DNA from: Silvimonas amylolytica
GTDB lineage: Bacteria > Pseudomonadota > Gammaproteobacteria > Burkholderiales > Chitinibacteraceae
Reading direction: 5' to 3'
DNA: 64,000 bases
Assembly (NCBI RefSeq): GCF_014645555.1
Contig: NZ_BMLY01000001.1
Coordinates: 763,939 to 827,938, forward strand
The notes under the pieces were generated by a model that worked only from the letters and a program-made list of their open reading frames with translations, did not search any database and was not told the origin of the DNA. The first letter of the stretch is position 1, and every line of letters begins with the position of its first letter. The translations under genes and the position numbers were made by a program. Shown here piece after piece: positions 19,568 through 27,909 of the stretch.

Positions 19568-21663
19568 TGTTCTCTGCAGCTGGTTTGCCTTTTTCACCGC
19601 TGCGTGAAGACCTCAAACTGATCAAGGCTGCGCCGGGCCTGGATGGCGAACCTGCGTGGGTTATTCAGGACGCCATCGTGAACCGGTTTTACCGTATCGG
19701 CTGGCTGGAGTTTGAATTTCTCTTGCGCTGGGGCTTGCCACCGGACCGCATCTGCAGCGATATCGCCGCCAATACCGCACTCAAGCCCGACGAAGGCCAA
19801 CTGGAAGATTTTCTGCGCTTTCTGGACGGCCATAACCTGCTGCGCCCTACGCAGGAAAAGCTGGCCAGACTCAAACAGCAAGCCACGCATACCGAGGTCT
19901 TGTCCTGGCGCTGGCTGCTGCACCACTACTTGTTTTTTCGCATTCCACTAGTCCGCCCGCAGCGCTTTCTGGCCTGGCTGGTGCGATATCTGGGCTGGCT
20001 ATTTACCCGCGGTACGGTGATCGCGGTGCTGCTGCTCACGCTGCTGGGCCTGACGCTGGTGCTACACCAGTGGGATACCTTCACCAGCAGCGTGGTGGAA
20101 TCGTTCTCCATGCAGGGCATTCTCAGTTTTGCCCTGGCACTCGCGTTTGCCAAAACCTTGCATGAACTCGGTCACGCGCTGGTCGCCACCCGGCTGGGCT
20201 TGCGTGTAGCCCATATGGGTGTGGCCTTTGTGGTCATGCTGCCCATGCTGTACACCGACACGGGTGAAAGCTGGAAACTGCCCAACGCGCGCCAGCGTCT
20301 TGCCGTGGCCTCTGCCGGCATTCTGACCGAACTGGCACTGGCCGGACTTGCCACGCTGGGTTGGGTCCTGGCTGAACCTGGTGCATTGCGTAACGCGCTT
20401 TTGTATCTGGCCACGACGAGCTGGGTGCTGTCGCTTGCCTTGAACGCGAGTCCCTTCATGCGTTTCGATGGCTATTTCATTCTGTCGGACTTGCTGGATT
20501 TCCCCAACCTGCACGAACGCGCTTCTGCCCAGGCCCGCGTGGCGTTGCGGCGCGGGCTCTGGGGGATGGAAGAGCCATGGCCAGAGCCCTTTGAGCCGCG
20601 GCAGCGGCGCTTGTTGATTACATTCGAATACATCACCTGGCTGTATCGCTTTACCCTCTTTCTGGGCATCGCTGCAACGGTTTATCTGTTCTTTTTCAAA
20701 CTGTTGGGCATTGTTCTGTTTGCCGTCGAAATCACCTGGTTCATTGTCATGCCCATCTGGCGCGAAATGAAATACTGGTGGGCCAACCGTTCCCATATCA
20801 AACCTGGCCGCCGGCTTGTTTTCTGGGCACTGCTGGGTGGCGGCTTGATTCTGGCGGCGATCCCATGGCAGCGGCAAATTGCCGCGGTGGGTGTCGCCCG
20901 GACGGCGCAGCAACTTCGTGTGTTTGTGCCCTTCCCGGCCCGGATCGTCCAGATTCATCCAGCCGGGCAAGTTCAGACAGGCGATCTCTTGATGGCCATG
21001 GACGAGCCTGATATCACCGCCAGACTGATAGGCAGTGAAGCGGGCCGCGAGGGTTACGAGGCCCGTCTTGCCGGTCTGATTGCCGATGACAAAGGCCTGG
21101 ATGAGCAACTGGCCACAGAAGAGCAAGCCAGCGTGCAGGCCCGGGAGTCAAACTCCGCCCGCAAGGAAATGGCCCGACTTACGCTCAAGGCCCCATTTGC
21201 CGGGCGCTGGATGGATGTCGACCCAGCCTGGCGGCAAGGGCAATGGGTTGGCCCCAAACAAGCCATTGGTGTGCTGGTGAACCCGGCACATTGGCTGGTC
21301 GATGCGTATGTGCGGCAAGACGATGTTCAGCAGATCAACACCGGTGACAGCATCCGTTTTTATCCGGATGGCGAGGCGCACGCCTTGCAGGGCAAGGTGC
21401 TCTCTGTAGGCAACACACGGGTGCGTCAGCTGGATTACCCCATGCTCTCGGCCCGGTTCAAGGGGCCCGTTCCAGTCGCCGCAGCGGAAGATGGCCTGAC
21501 CCCCAATCCGCCTGTGTTTCACGTGTTGATCCAGCTCACTCAAGGGCCTGCTGGTCTGCAAGAAACCCGTGGCCAGATCCAGATTCTGGGCCAGCGCCAG
21601 AGTTTGCTGGTGCAAGGAGCCACCCGGCTGGTGTCCGCCGTCTTGAAAGAAAGCGGCTTTTAG
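19567..21663 (+). CDS. Site-2-type (M50) metalloprotease fused to HlyD domain, with PqqD-like N-terminus
   Basis: The protein has 698 residues from the ATG at 19567, which overlaps the previous stop as TGATG. Residues about 10-100 resemble a PqqD-like winged-helix domain (LREDLKLIKAAPGLDGEP, NRFYRIGWLEFEFLLRWGL). Several membrane helices follow, with the zinc site H199-E-L-G-H203. The second metal motif lies in NASPFMRFDGYF, with D301 as the likely ligand, so catalytic residues look intact. From about residue 430 there is a HlyD-like periplasmic part (VFVPFPARIVQIHPAGQVQ and LTLKAPFAGRWMDVDPAWRQ). M50 proteases cut substrates within the membrane. In this operon it may process or thread the adhesin. 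No ABC or other ATPase gene accompanies it. Its last bases overlap the convergent SBF gene. Confidence 0.8.
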   Translation: MFSAAGLPFSPLREDLKLIKAAPGLDGEPAWVIQDAIVNRFYRIGWLEFEFLLRWGLPPDRICSDIAANTALKPDEGQLEDFLRFLDGHNLLRPTQEKLARLKQQATHTEVLSWRWLLHHYLFFRIPLVRPQRFLAWLVRYLGWLFTRGTVIAVLLLTLLGLTLVLHQWDTFTSSVVESFSMQGILSFALALAFAKTLHELGHALVATRLGLRVAHMGVAFVVMLPMLYTDTGESWKLPNARQRLAVASAGILTELALAGLATLGWVLAEPGALRNALLYLATTSWVLSLALNASPFMRFDGYFILSDLLDFPNLHERASAQARVALRRGLWGMEEPWPEPFEPRQRRLLITFEYITWLYRFTLFLGIAATVYLFFFKLLGIVLFAVEITWFIVMPIWREMKYWWANRSHIKPGRRLVFWALLGGGLILAAIPWQRQIAAVGVARTAQQLRVFVPFPARIVQIHPAGQVQTGDLLMAMDEPDITARLIGSEAGREGYEARLAGLIADDKGLDEQLATEEQASVQARESNSARKEMARLTLKAPFAGRWMDVDPAWRQGQWVGPKQAIGVLVNPAHWLVDAYVRQDDVQQINTGDSIRFYPDGEAHALQGKVLSVGNTRVRQLDYPMLSARFKGPVPVAAAEDGLTPNPPVFHVLIQLTQGPAGLQETRGQIQILGQRQSLLVQGATRLVSAVLKESGF

Positions 21664-22520
21664 GCCGCCACCGCCGTCAGACCGCGTTTGCGCCACAGCA
21701 GCCACAGTGGCACCAGCACTAATGTGAGCAGTAGATAGAGTGCAATCACGGCCAGCACCGCAGGCTCGTCAGGGAAATTCAGATGCGCAATCGCCATGGC
21801 GATCCCCGGGTGGCGGGATGCCGTGGCCAGTGCCAACACCGTGCGGTCGTCCTGCTCCGGCCCGCCCAGCCATTGTCCGGCCAACAATCCGCACACGATA
21901 AAGAGCACCAGCACGGCAAATGTGCCATCGCCCAGTTGGGCCAGCATGGGATGCCATAGCTTGTACAAAATGGGAATAACCATCAGTAACAGGATCAACC
22001 CGCCCACCCGCGCCAGGCGCGGTGCCCACTGCTCTGCCAGCGCAGGCCAGCGTTGATGCACCAACGCGCCAATCGCCAGCGGCAACAACACATTGAGAAA
22101 CACCACCGAGAGCACATGCACTTCGGCGCTGGCCAGGGTCATGTCGAAGATGAGTTGCAACAGTTGAATGGCAATGGGTATCCAGATCACCGAGAACAAT
22201 GACGCCGCCACCACCAGACCTACCGAATGAGAGGCGTCCCCCCCGGCGCGGGTCTGCTTTTTGGGGAGTAATGGCGGGATGGGCGCCAGCGGCAACACCA
22301 GAATCACGACGCTGACGGCGTGGTCGAGTCGGAACCATTTGCAGACCACAATGGCCAGCACCAGCATCACGCCGTACATACACACCAGCGAGCGCACCAA
22401 CGTGCCGGGGTGGGTGCGCATATACAGCAGATCGGCCGGCCGGGCAGTCAGCCCCAGGGCCAGGATCATGAGCACAATGCTGGTCTTGAGCACGATCGGA
22501 ACAATTTCTGTCAGCGCCAT
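21660..22520 (-). CDS. Bile acid:sodium symporter (SBF) family transporter
   Basis: The protein has about 286 residues in nine to ten hydrophobic segments. Family-like features include the N-terminal LKTSIVLMILALGLTARPAD and the conserved pattern LALATASRHPGIAMAIAHLNF near the C-terminal third, which corresponds to the SBF RNxxLA-type region. SBF proteins move organic anions or small metabolites with Na+; the substrate here is unknown. The start at 22520 (MALTEIVP) is preferred on family length. An in-frame ATG at 22559 would add 13 residues, and neither has a strong ribosome binding site. It converges with the protease/HlyD gene and their stop codons overlap by a few bases, so it is not part of the adhesin operon. 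Confidence 0.8.
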   Translation of the reverse strand: MALTEIVPIVLKTSIVLMILALGLTARPADLLYMRTHPGTLVRSLVCMYGVMLVLAIVVCKWFRLDHAVSVVILVLPLAPIPPLLPKKQTRAGGDASHSVGLVVAASLFSVIWIPIAIQLLQLIFDMTLASAEVHVLSVVFLNVLLPLAIGALVHQRWPALAEQWAPRLARVGGLILLLMVIPILYKLWHPMLAQLGDGTFAVLVLFIVCGLLAGQWLGGPEQDDRTVLALATASRHPGIAMAIAHLNFPDEPAVLAVIALYLLLTLVLVPLWLLWRKRGLTAVAA

Positions 22521-22637
22521 GTGCAGATCCGCAAAAATGAGTGCCACGAGGCGGCACATCCTGCTTCTGCTTAGCCCATGATGCCCGTTTTCAACAGCCC
22601 ATCAGACAAAGTACAAACCCGGCCCGGCGATCAACTG

Positions 22638-23792
22638 CTATTTTGATGACGAGAACCACTTGCCGTAAATCTGCTCGTAGGTCCCATCCACATACATGGC
22701 CAGTAACGTTTCGTTGATGGATTTCCGTATGGCGTTGCCGTTGGCAATTGCAATGCCGTATTTCTCTGGCCGGAAGATGGGCCCGACCACGGTAAACATG
22801 TCGTTGCCCTGCTGGGCGGCCCAGTACTGCAATGTCGGCGCATCGTAAACAATGGCCTGAACGTCACCGCGCATCAGCAAATCCCGGGCTGCCTTGGCAG
22901 TCAGGACAGGTGTGAATTTCATATCGCGGCGGGTCAGGTATTCAGCGGCAATGCTGCCCGGAACGGTAGCAATGGACTTGCCGGGCAAATCATTCGGACC
23001 GCGAATACTGGATGCCAGCCTGGCAACCGTTTGAGACGAGGTCACCGTCGCCGTGAGTTGCGCAATCAATAGCACCCCGATCAGCCACATGGCCGGGACC
23101 AGAATGCGTTTCCAGAGGCCGGCTTTGTCCCGCTCACCATGTTCCCCGGTCGCAATAATCAACATGGTCACCCACAGCCCCTCACCGATTGCGCGCCAAT
23201 AAGGCTTCTGGAAGGCTTTGTCGTTTCTGCGTTCCAGCAGCCAGACGAGGTTGGCCAGAATGAACACAATCACGACCGTCATGGCAACCAGTTGGCCGAT
23301 CGCCGCCCAAGGCGTCGAATGTATGGCTGACATAAACGAGTTTTCGTTCTGGGTGCGCACCAGAATCTGCAAGCCGGAATCAAAATACGGCAGGGAAAAA
23401 TCGACAACCCGTTCGCCCTCTGGCGTCATGGTGATCGCCGCAATTGCGACATCCGCATCGCCCCGCTTCACACTGGGTAGCAGTTCAGCCTGGGTCGCCA
23501 CTTTGGTCCAGACAAACTGGACACCCATACGACGCGCAATCTCGGTCCAGAGATCAATGCTGAACCCTTCTGGCACGGCGGTTTGCGGCATTACAAAAGG
23601 CGCCACCGATGCAATGGCTACGCGTAACGGCGCTTTGGCAGCGACCGTAGATGAAGCCGCCACCCGTTGATCGGCCCCCGCCCTGACAGGCTGCGTCTGG
23701 TCCGCCAGCACGGAGGAGGATCCGGCGGGCAGCACTGCGGAGGACCACATCAGCCAGGTCAGTAGCGCAAGCAACCGCATGATCAGGTTCAT
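22638..23792 (-). CDS. Prokaryotic ionotropic glutamate receptor-like channel with periplasmic binding domain
   Basis: The 384-residue product has a signal peptide, then the first half of a solute-binding domain (LRVAIASVAPFVMP, GFSIDLWTEIARRMGVQF, GDADVAIAAITMTPEGERVV). A channel insert of two membrane helices with a pore loop follows (about residues 160-265). The second half of the binding domain comes after it (NDLPGKSIATVPGS, GDVQAIVYDAP, EKYGIAIANGN). This split arrangement is that of GluR0-type receptors, where amino acid binding opens an ion pore. The pore loop at residues 214-221 reads ATGEHGER where K+-selective relatives have TVGYGD, so ion selectivity is probably different. AGGTGA lies 9 bases before the start. 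Ligand unknown. Confidence 0.75.
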   Translation of the reverse strand: MNLIMRLLALLTWLMWSSAVLPAGSSSVLADQTQPVRAGADQRVAASSTVAAKAPLRVAIASVAPFVMPQTAVPEGFSIDLWTEIARRMGVQFVWTKVATQAELLPSVKRGDADVAIAAITMTPEGERVVDFSLPYFDSGLQILVRTQNENSFMSAIHSTPWAAIGQLVAMTVVIVFILANLVWLLERRNDKAFQKPYWRAIGEGLWVTMLIIATGEHGERDKAGLWKRILVPAMWLIGVLLIAQLTATVTSSQTVARLASSIRGPNDLPGKSIATVPGSIAAEYLTRRDMKFTPVLTAKAARDLLMRGDVQAIVYDAPTLQYWAAQQGNDMFTVVGPIFRPEKYGIAIANGNAIRKSINETLLAMYVDGTYEQIYGKWFSSSK

Positions 23793-23857
23793 TCAGTGCT
23801 CACCTTTGTCAGATACTCCAACGCGCCAGACCCATGCCGGCAAAACCTGTGCCCGAA

Positions 23858-24259
23858 TCAGTTTGCACCCAGAAAAAGCTCGGTGTAGGCCACGCCCTTG
23901 CGGCCCAGATAGGTAGTCTGCTGGCCAGTAATCCAGACAATATAGCCAACGCAGCCCGCAGCCATCGACTGCGCCACAAAGTCCGGATACTTGATCACTC
24001 CGCTTTGCGCATTGCGGATCACCTTGATCAGCGCCGGTTTGTCGAACAAGCGAGGTATTGTCATGACGGGGATCACGACCGACAGTGCGCAAGTCTGGTC
24101 ATCCGGCATGTAGTAGGTGGCCGTCCCCGTGCGGTAATCAACAAGATAAGACTCCACCCCGACCATCATCAGGCTACCGATTTCCGCCCCGAAACTGACT
24201 CGACCACTAAACGCATCGTGGTTGCTTTGTTCAATCACTTGCCGGACAGCACCATCCAT
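23858..24259 (-). CDS. DUF1398 family (YbcV-like) protein
   Basis: The product has 133 residues from the ATG at 24259, chosen because GGGAG lies 7 bases upstream; an in-frame ATG at 24295 is an alternative. The sequence fits the DUF1398 pattern: GVESYLVDYRTGTATYYMPD in the first half and IKYPDFVAQSMAAGCVGYIV near the end, with a final GRKGVAYTELF. Proteins of this family are small, cytoplasmic and uncharacterised. It is upstream of, and on the same strand as, the glutamate-receptor-like channel gene (65 bases apart), so the two may share a transcript. Confidence 0.75.
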   Translation of the reverse strand: MDGAVRQVIEQSNHDAFSGRVSFGAEIGSLMMVGVESYLVDYRTGTATYYMPDDQTCALSVVIPVMTIPRLFDKPALIKVIRNAQSGVIKYPDFVAQSMAAGCVGYIVWITGQQTTYLGRKGVAYTELFLGAN

Positions 24260-24328
24260 AGAAGGCTCCCTGCTCGGGTTGGGTGCGGTTTGCACACCCT
24301 GTGCGTGTATGTGACTCCTGATGCGGCA

Positions 24329-24358
24329 AAGAGATCGCTCTTGTCAGGGCGATCTCTT
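24329..24358. repeat. 10-bp perfect inverted repeat upstream of DUF1398 gene
   Basis: Arms AAGAGATCGC (24329-24338) and GCGATCTCTT (24349-24358) are exact reverse complements with a 10-base loop. The repeat lies 70-100 bases upstream of the minus-strand DUF1398 start. There is no T-run on either side, so an operator or leader hairpin is more likely than an intrinsic terminator. Confidence 0.45.
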
Positions 24359-25580
24359 CTATCTGCCGATCCGCATTGCGCCCAACCGTCCACCAGGGCG
24401 CTTGTTGAGCCTGGGACGTTCAGCTAAAACCGGCTTCTACTGGCATACCAGATGGCATGCCAAAATGCCAGAAATGAAAACCCCCTGATGCAACAGGGAC
24501 TTTTCCAGGCCTGAACGGGTAATTCCTGGCATAAGCATAAACATCCCCTCGCACCCTCTCGACGGCATCATGAAAGTGATTGCGGGGTTGCTTGGTCTTG
24601 TCCACGTCGGCCCGCTCGTCGCGCAGTGGTTTGACCTTGGTGGGCGAAGGGCCGTGTGATGGTCAGTCAGCCCAGGACAGCCCGAAAACAGCCCGATGTC
24701 ATTGGCCCGCGCCGTCAAACCCGCTGGTCGTGAATCACACATGTCTTGCCGGATTAGATCAGGCTGTCGCAAAGCCAGGATGATGGAATTAACGCGCCCA
24801 GCGCTTGGTGACGGGCCGGCAGATGAAAACCGGAACGGCGTCGCCACAGTGGCCTGCCTGGCCCATACCCGGGCTCAACAAGGTAGCCATCGGCAGCGAC
24901 AAAACCCGCGTCGCCCCCCTTCGTCATTGGCAAGCAGGCTAGCGAGCAATGCCAGCGAAGACCAGCCTTCTGTGCTCATGCTCCACGTTGACGAGCGCCC
25001 CCAAGCGGGAGGTACACGATCTCCAGGACTTCCGCCGGTCGGAAACCTGTCCCCATAACGGGGCATGATGCGTTGAAAGCGTATCCAACCTGTCTGGTTT
25101 TTCTTCCAGAACCAGATATTCCGGAAAAAAGGCACCCGAATGCTTGTTCCGGTCGGCTGGTATCAGAAGCCCTGATTAGCGCAAAACTGACAGGGACAGT
25201 AGGTTTTTTTCTTCAAAAAGACGCACACCGCCATCTTGATTGCCTGAATCAAATATATTTCCCGGCAGGTTTCCTTCTTGGCAAGCCAATATCCTGTTTC
25301 CGCTTGCTGCCACCACCGCGCAATGACTCGCGCGCATCATTCCCAATGGGCATGTGAGACTTGCGCCTTCTTGCAGGCGTGAGTTGAACAGCACCGCAAA
25401 TCCTTCTCTGGCATCAGGACGCAGACCATTTTCTCCATGGGGCTACCTCGTCAAACCTCTGCCGGCATGCGTACAGCAGCGGACACAGATCGGGATCTTT
25501 GTTCGTACAAGGTTGTGCAGGCAAGCAGCATTGCAGGTGTAGGGAATCCGGGCCGGAATCCCGTCATCGCTTTATTTCTT
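24359..25580. other. Gene-poor stretch, no recognisable coding sequence
   Basis: Several short open frames exist on both strands (for example minus 24437-24847 and 25176-25394). None has a convincing start site, family pattern or neighbour overlap. The base composition is mixed and parts look like decayed coding DNA, for instance around 24420-24850. I could not identify a parent gene. An old deletion scar or relic of a mobile element is possible but not shown. Confidence 0.4.
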
Positions 25581-25584
25581 GTGT

Positions 25585-25660
25585 AAATACTTACTAGTAT
25601 TTCACAAATTCTTATATAATTCTTTTCCTGGATTTTCGTCTGTCGTAAATTTATTTACGA
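25585..25660 (+). promoter_or_regulatory. Promoter region with two perfect inverted repeats before the three-gene cassette
   Basis: This AT-rich stretch stands out from its surroundings. AAATACT-TACT-AGTATTT (25585-25602) and TCGTAAAT-TT-ATTTACGA (25643-25660) are both perfect inverted repeats. They bracket a TATAAT box at 25615-25620. No good -35 box lies 17 bases upstream, and the first repeat occupies that position, which suggests a regulator acting there. The second repeat lies downstream of the probable transcription start, a typical repressor position. The first gene of the cassette starts at 25721. Confidence 0.5.
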
Positions 25661-25720
25661 AATTTGAGGTACACGGATACATTCGCCGCTGGTTTTATTA
25701 GCCAACGAATGGAGATGAAC

Positions 25721-26173
25721 ATGTCCGAAGTACTTGATACGGCGAAATTTGTCTGGGAAATCATGAAAGATGGCGCCAAGCTGACCACTGCGGGGCAGAC
25801 GGTGAATCTGCTGCCCCAAGGCACCAATGTTTCTGACATCAGCAACTGGCAAGGGCCGGTGAGTTACCCGGAATACTACGATCAGTTGTCTGCCATTTTT
25901 GAAAGCACCCTTGCTGCGTTCACGCTTACCGCGAACTGGCAATATAACGGTACTTATATCGCCAACTTCAATGTCCTTGTAGAAGGCTCACTGGACGTGC
26001 TCTCCACGCTGGACGTCAGCGCGACAACCCTGGCCGGCTCTTTTGCGGACGACGGGGTTGCAGAATTGCCTTATCAGATTGCTGTGGTGTTCAAGAACGT
26101 GATCGGGGGCTCCCGCGAGACTGTCTTTCGCGGCGTTGCCCGAGGGGATGGCGGCGGGCGTTCTACTGCCTGA
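25721..26173 (+). CDS. Unrecognised 150-residue protein, first gene of three-gene cassette
   Basis: The start at 25721 has GGAGAT 6 bases upstream; earlier in-frame starts lack a site. No signal peptide or membrane segment is seen. The sequence looks like a compact beta-sandwich: LTTAGQTVNLLPQGTNVSD, then NWQGPVSYPEYYDQL, alternating strands (AFTLTANWQYNGTYIANFNV) and a C-terminal RGVARGDGGG. The pattern of an LPxG segment followed by W-x-G-P and a closing GDG recalls small uncharacterised bacterial proteins, but I cannot name a family. It is followed 51 bases later by a 555-residue protein on the same strand. Function unknown. Confidence 0.65.
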   Translation: MSEVLDTAKFVWEIMKDGAKLTTAGQTVNLLPQGTNVSDISNWQGPVSYPEYYDQLSAIFESTLAAFTLTANWQYNGTYIANFNVLVEGSLDVLSTLDVSATTLAGSFADDGVAELPYQIAVVFKNVIGGSRETVFRGVARGDGGGRSTA

Positions 26174-26224
26174 CCGCTTTTTCTCTCTATTTCCCGATCC
26201 CCGGCTTTCTTGAGGCAACAAATA

Positions 26225-27892
26225 ATGGCCGATGAATATAGCGAACCAGGCAAACTGGTGCTGTCCATACTTGACCTGTTAATCCAGCGCGTAAAGTCAA
26301 CACGTCCAATCAATACCAACGGCAAGGAGCTGAGTACCGGCTTCGTGTACTCCCAACTGGTACTCGGTATGCCCTGCAATCCACAGGACTATATGAACCC
26401 GTGGACACCGACAGGCACCGTGCAAGATGCCGTCAAAGCACAGCCGAACCTTGCGTCCCCCGCAGGCACCCCTGCCGGAACACCAGCGCCGGCCGTCGAT
26501 TCAACCGTGCAGCACGCGCTGAATGCAGCGTGGAAAACCTCGCGGCTGGTCGACACCATGCTGATGGTTACTAACGACGATTCGTACCTTGAGTATGGGG
26601 CGGGCGGGCGACACCTGAGTTTTGCCTATGAAGGCATCATCACGGCAATGCAATCAACCGACAGTGCCGCAGTCTCTCCAGACGTTGCTGAACGCGTCAA
26701 AAATGCGGAAAAGGTGTTGTTCGAACTGGACCCATCTGACGGCAGCATTATCGGCAAATCAAAGCTGTACAAGAATTACACGGCCAATGCGCTGGCCTAC
26801 GCCAACGCCAAATCCGACCTTGCAGAAAAGCAGGCGGAAGTATTGGGCAATCCGGCAACAGCGGCGTCGTGGCCACAGATGGCAGAGCGCTATCAGCAAC
26901 AAGTCGATATCGCCTGGGATACCTTCAAAACGGAAGGAGCAGATAAGGTAGAAGCCGCAGTCGACGTCCGCGAATCTGTCGGGATCAGCATGGAAAACCA
27001 TATGATCGCCCGTGCCAAGGATATCTTTGACAAATGGAACCTGGCGGGTCTCTCCGGTGTTGCAGAAAGAACGCCGTACGCTTTTATCTCGCCCTCGGAT
27101 TGGGCGGACCCCCAAGCAGACACGTCTGGCTGGCAAGGATTGTCGATTGATCAACGCTCCTACAATTCGCGGAGCTCATTTCAAAGTGCTGACTACGTAA
27201 AACGGCAATACAAATATGATGCGTCGGCCAGTAGCGGTGGTGGGGGTGTAGCTTATTTCGGGTTCGGGGCGTATGGCAGTGGCGGCAACACATCTCTGGA
27301 TGTCCGCAATACCTATCAGTCGCAGGATGGCTCCAGCTACCAATTCCACAACGATGCCAAAAACCTGTCTATTTCGCTGGAATATGCCCTTTGTTCTGTC
27401 GACCGCCCGTGGTTCATCGGAGACCTGTTTTACCTGCACAATTGGTACTTGCGGGGAAACAAAAAAAACAGCATCAGTGATGGCACCGTCGCCGGAATGC
27501 TCCACGACAGCAGCGGCAATTTCCTCCTCCCCATGATCCCGACCCAGTTCCTCGCAGTACGCAACATCACGATCAGCGCCACCCAGTCTGATTGGGGTCA
27601 GGACGGCCAGACGCTGCACAAAATGTACACAGACAGCAAAACGCATGCAGGCACCTGGACCGCCAGTGGCGGCGGCGGCTTCAGTTGCGGCATCTTCACC
27701 ATTGGTGGACATGGCAGCCATTCTTCGACTCACACTGATACCTCGCTGGAGAGCATCAGTTCAGATGACACCAGCAGCGCCTCCGGCTGGTCGTTTGATG
27801 GCGAGAAACTCGAAATCAGAGGTACACAGATCATCGCCTGGCTCAGCGAACTCCTACCCCCCGCGCCAACCCAGGACGCACCACCAGTCTGA
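26225..27892 (+). CDS. Unrecognised 555-residue protein, second gene of cassette
   Basis: The ATG at 26225 has a GAGG about 11 bases upstream. The N-terminal part (MADEYSEPGKLVLSILDLLI) is helical, and residues about 130-270 are rich in Ala, Glu and Lys, suggesting long helices. Two glycine-rich stretches (GGGGVAYFGFGAYGSGG and GGGGFSCGIFTIGGHGSH) flank a beta-type domain containing LEYALCSVDRPWF, NWYLRG and LPMIPTQFLAVRNITISAT. That last domain recurs in the next protein. There is no signal peptide. The mixture of a helical part and glycine-rich amphipathic strands could suit a membrane-inserting or self-assembling protein, but this is speculation. The next gene starts 17 bases after the stop. 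Confidence 0.65.
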   Translation: MADEYSEPGKLVLSILDLLIQRVKSTRPINTNGKELSTGFVYSQLVLGMPCNPQDYMNPWTPTGTVQDAVKAQPNLASPAGTPAGTPAPAVDSTVQHALNAAWKTSRLVDTMLMVTNDDSYLEYGAGGRHLSFAYEGIITAMQSTDSAAVSPDVAERVKNAEKVLFELDPSDGSIIGKSKLYKNYTANALAYANAKSDLAEKQAEVLGNPATAASWPQMAERYQQQVDIAWDTFKTEGADKVEAAVDVRESVGISMENHMIARAKDIFDKWNLAGLSGVAERTPYAFISPSDWADPQADTSGWQGLSIDQRSYNSRSSFQSADYVKRQYKYDASASSGGGGVAYFGFGAYGSGGNTSLDVRNTYQSQDGSSYQFHNDAKNLSISLEYALCSVDRPWFIGDLFYLHNWYLRGNKKNSISDGTVAGMLHDSSGNFLLPMIPTQFLAVRNITISATQSDWGQDGQTLHKMYTDSKTHAGTWTASGGGGFSCGIFTIGGHGSHSSTHTDTSLESISSDDTSSASGWSFDGEKLEIRGTQIIAWLSELLPPAPTQDAPPV

Positions 27893-27909
27893 CCCCGCCG
27901 GAGGGCGCC

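Noticed and set aside
24437-24847. 136-codon minus-strand frame in the gene-poor stretch
   Set aside because: Composition and starts are unconvincing, with no ribosome binding site or family resemblance.
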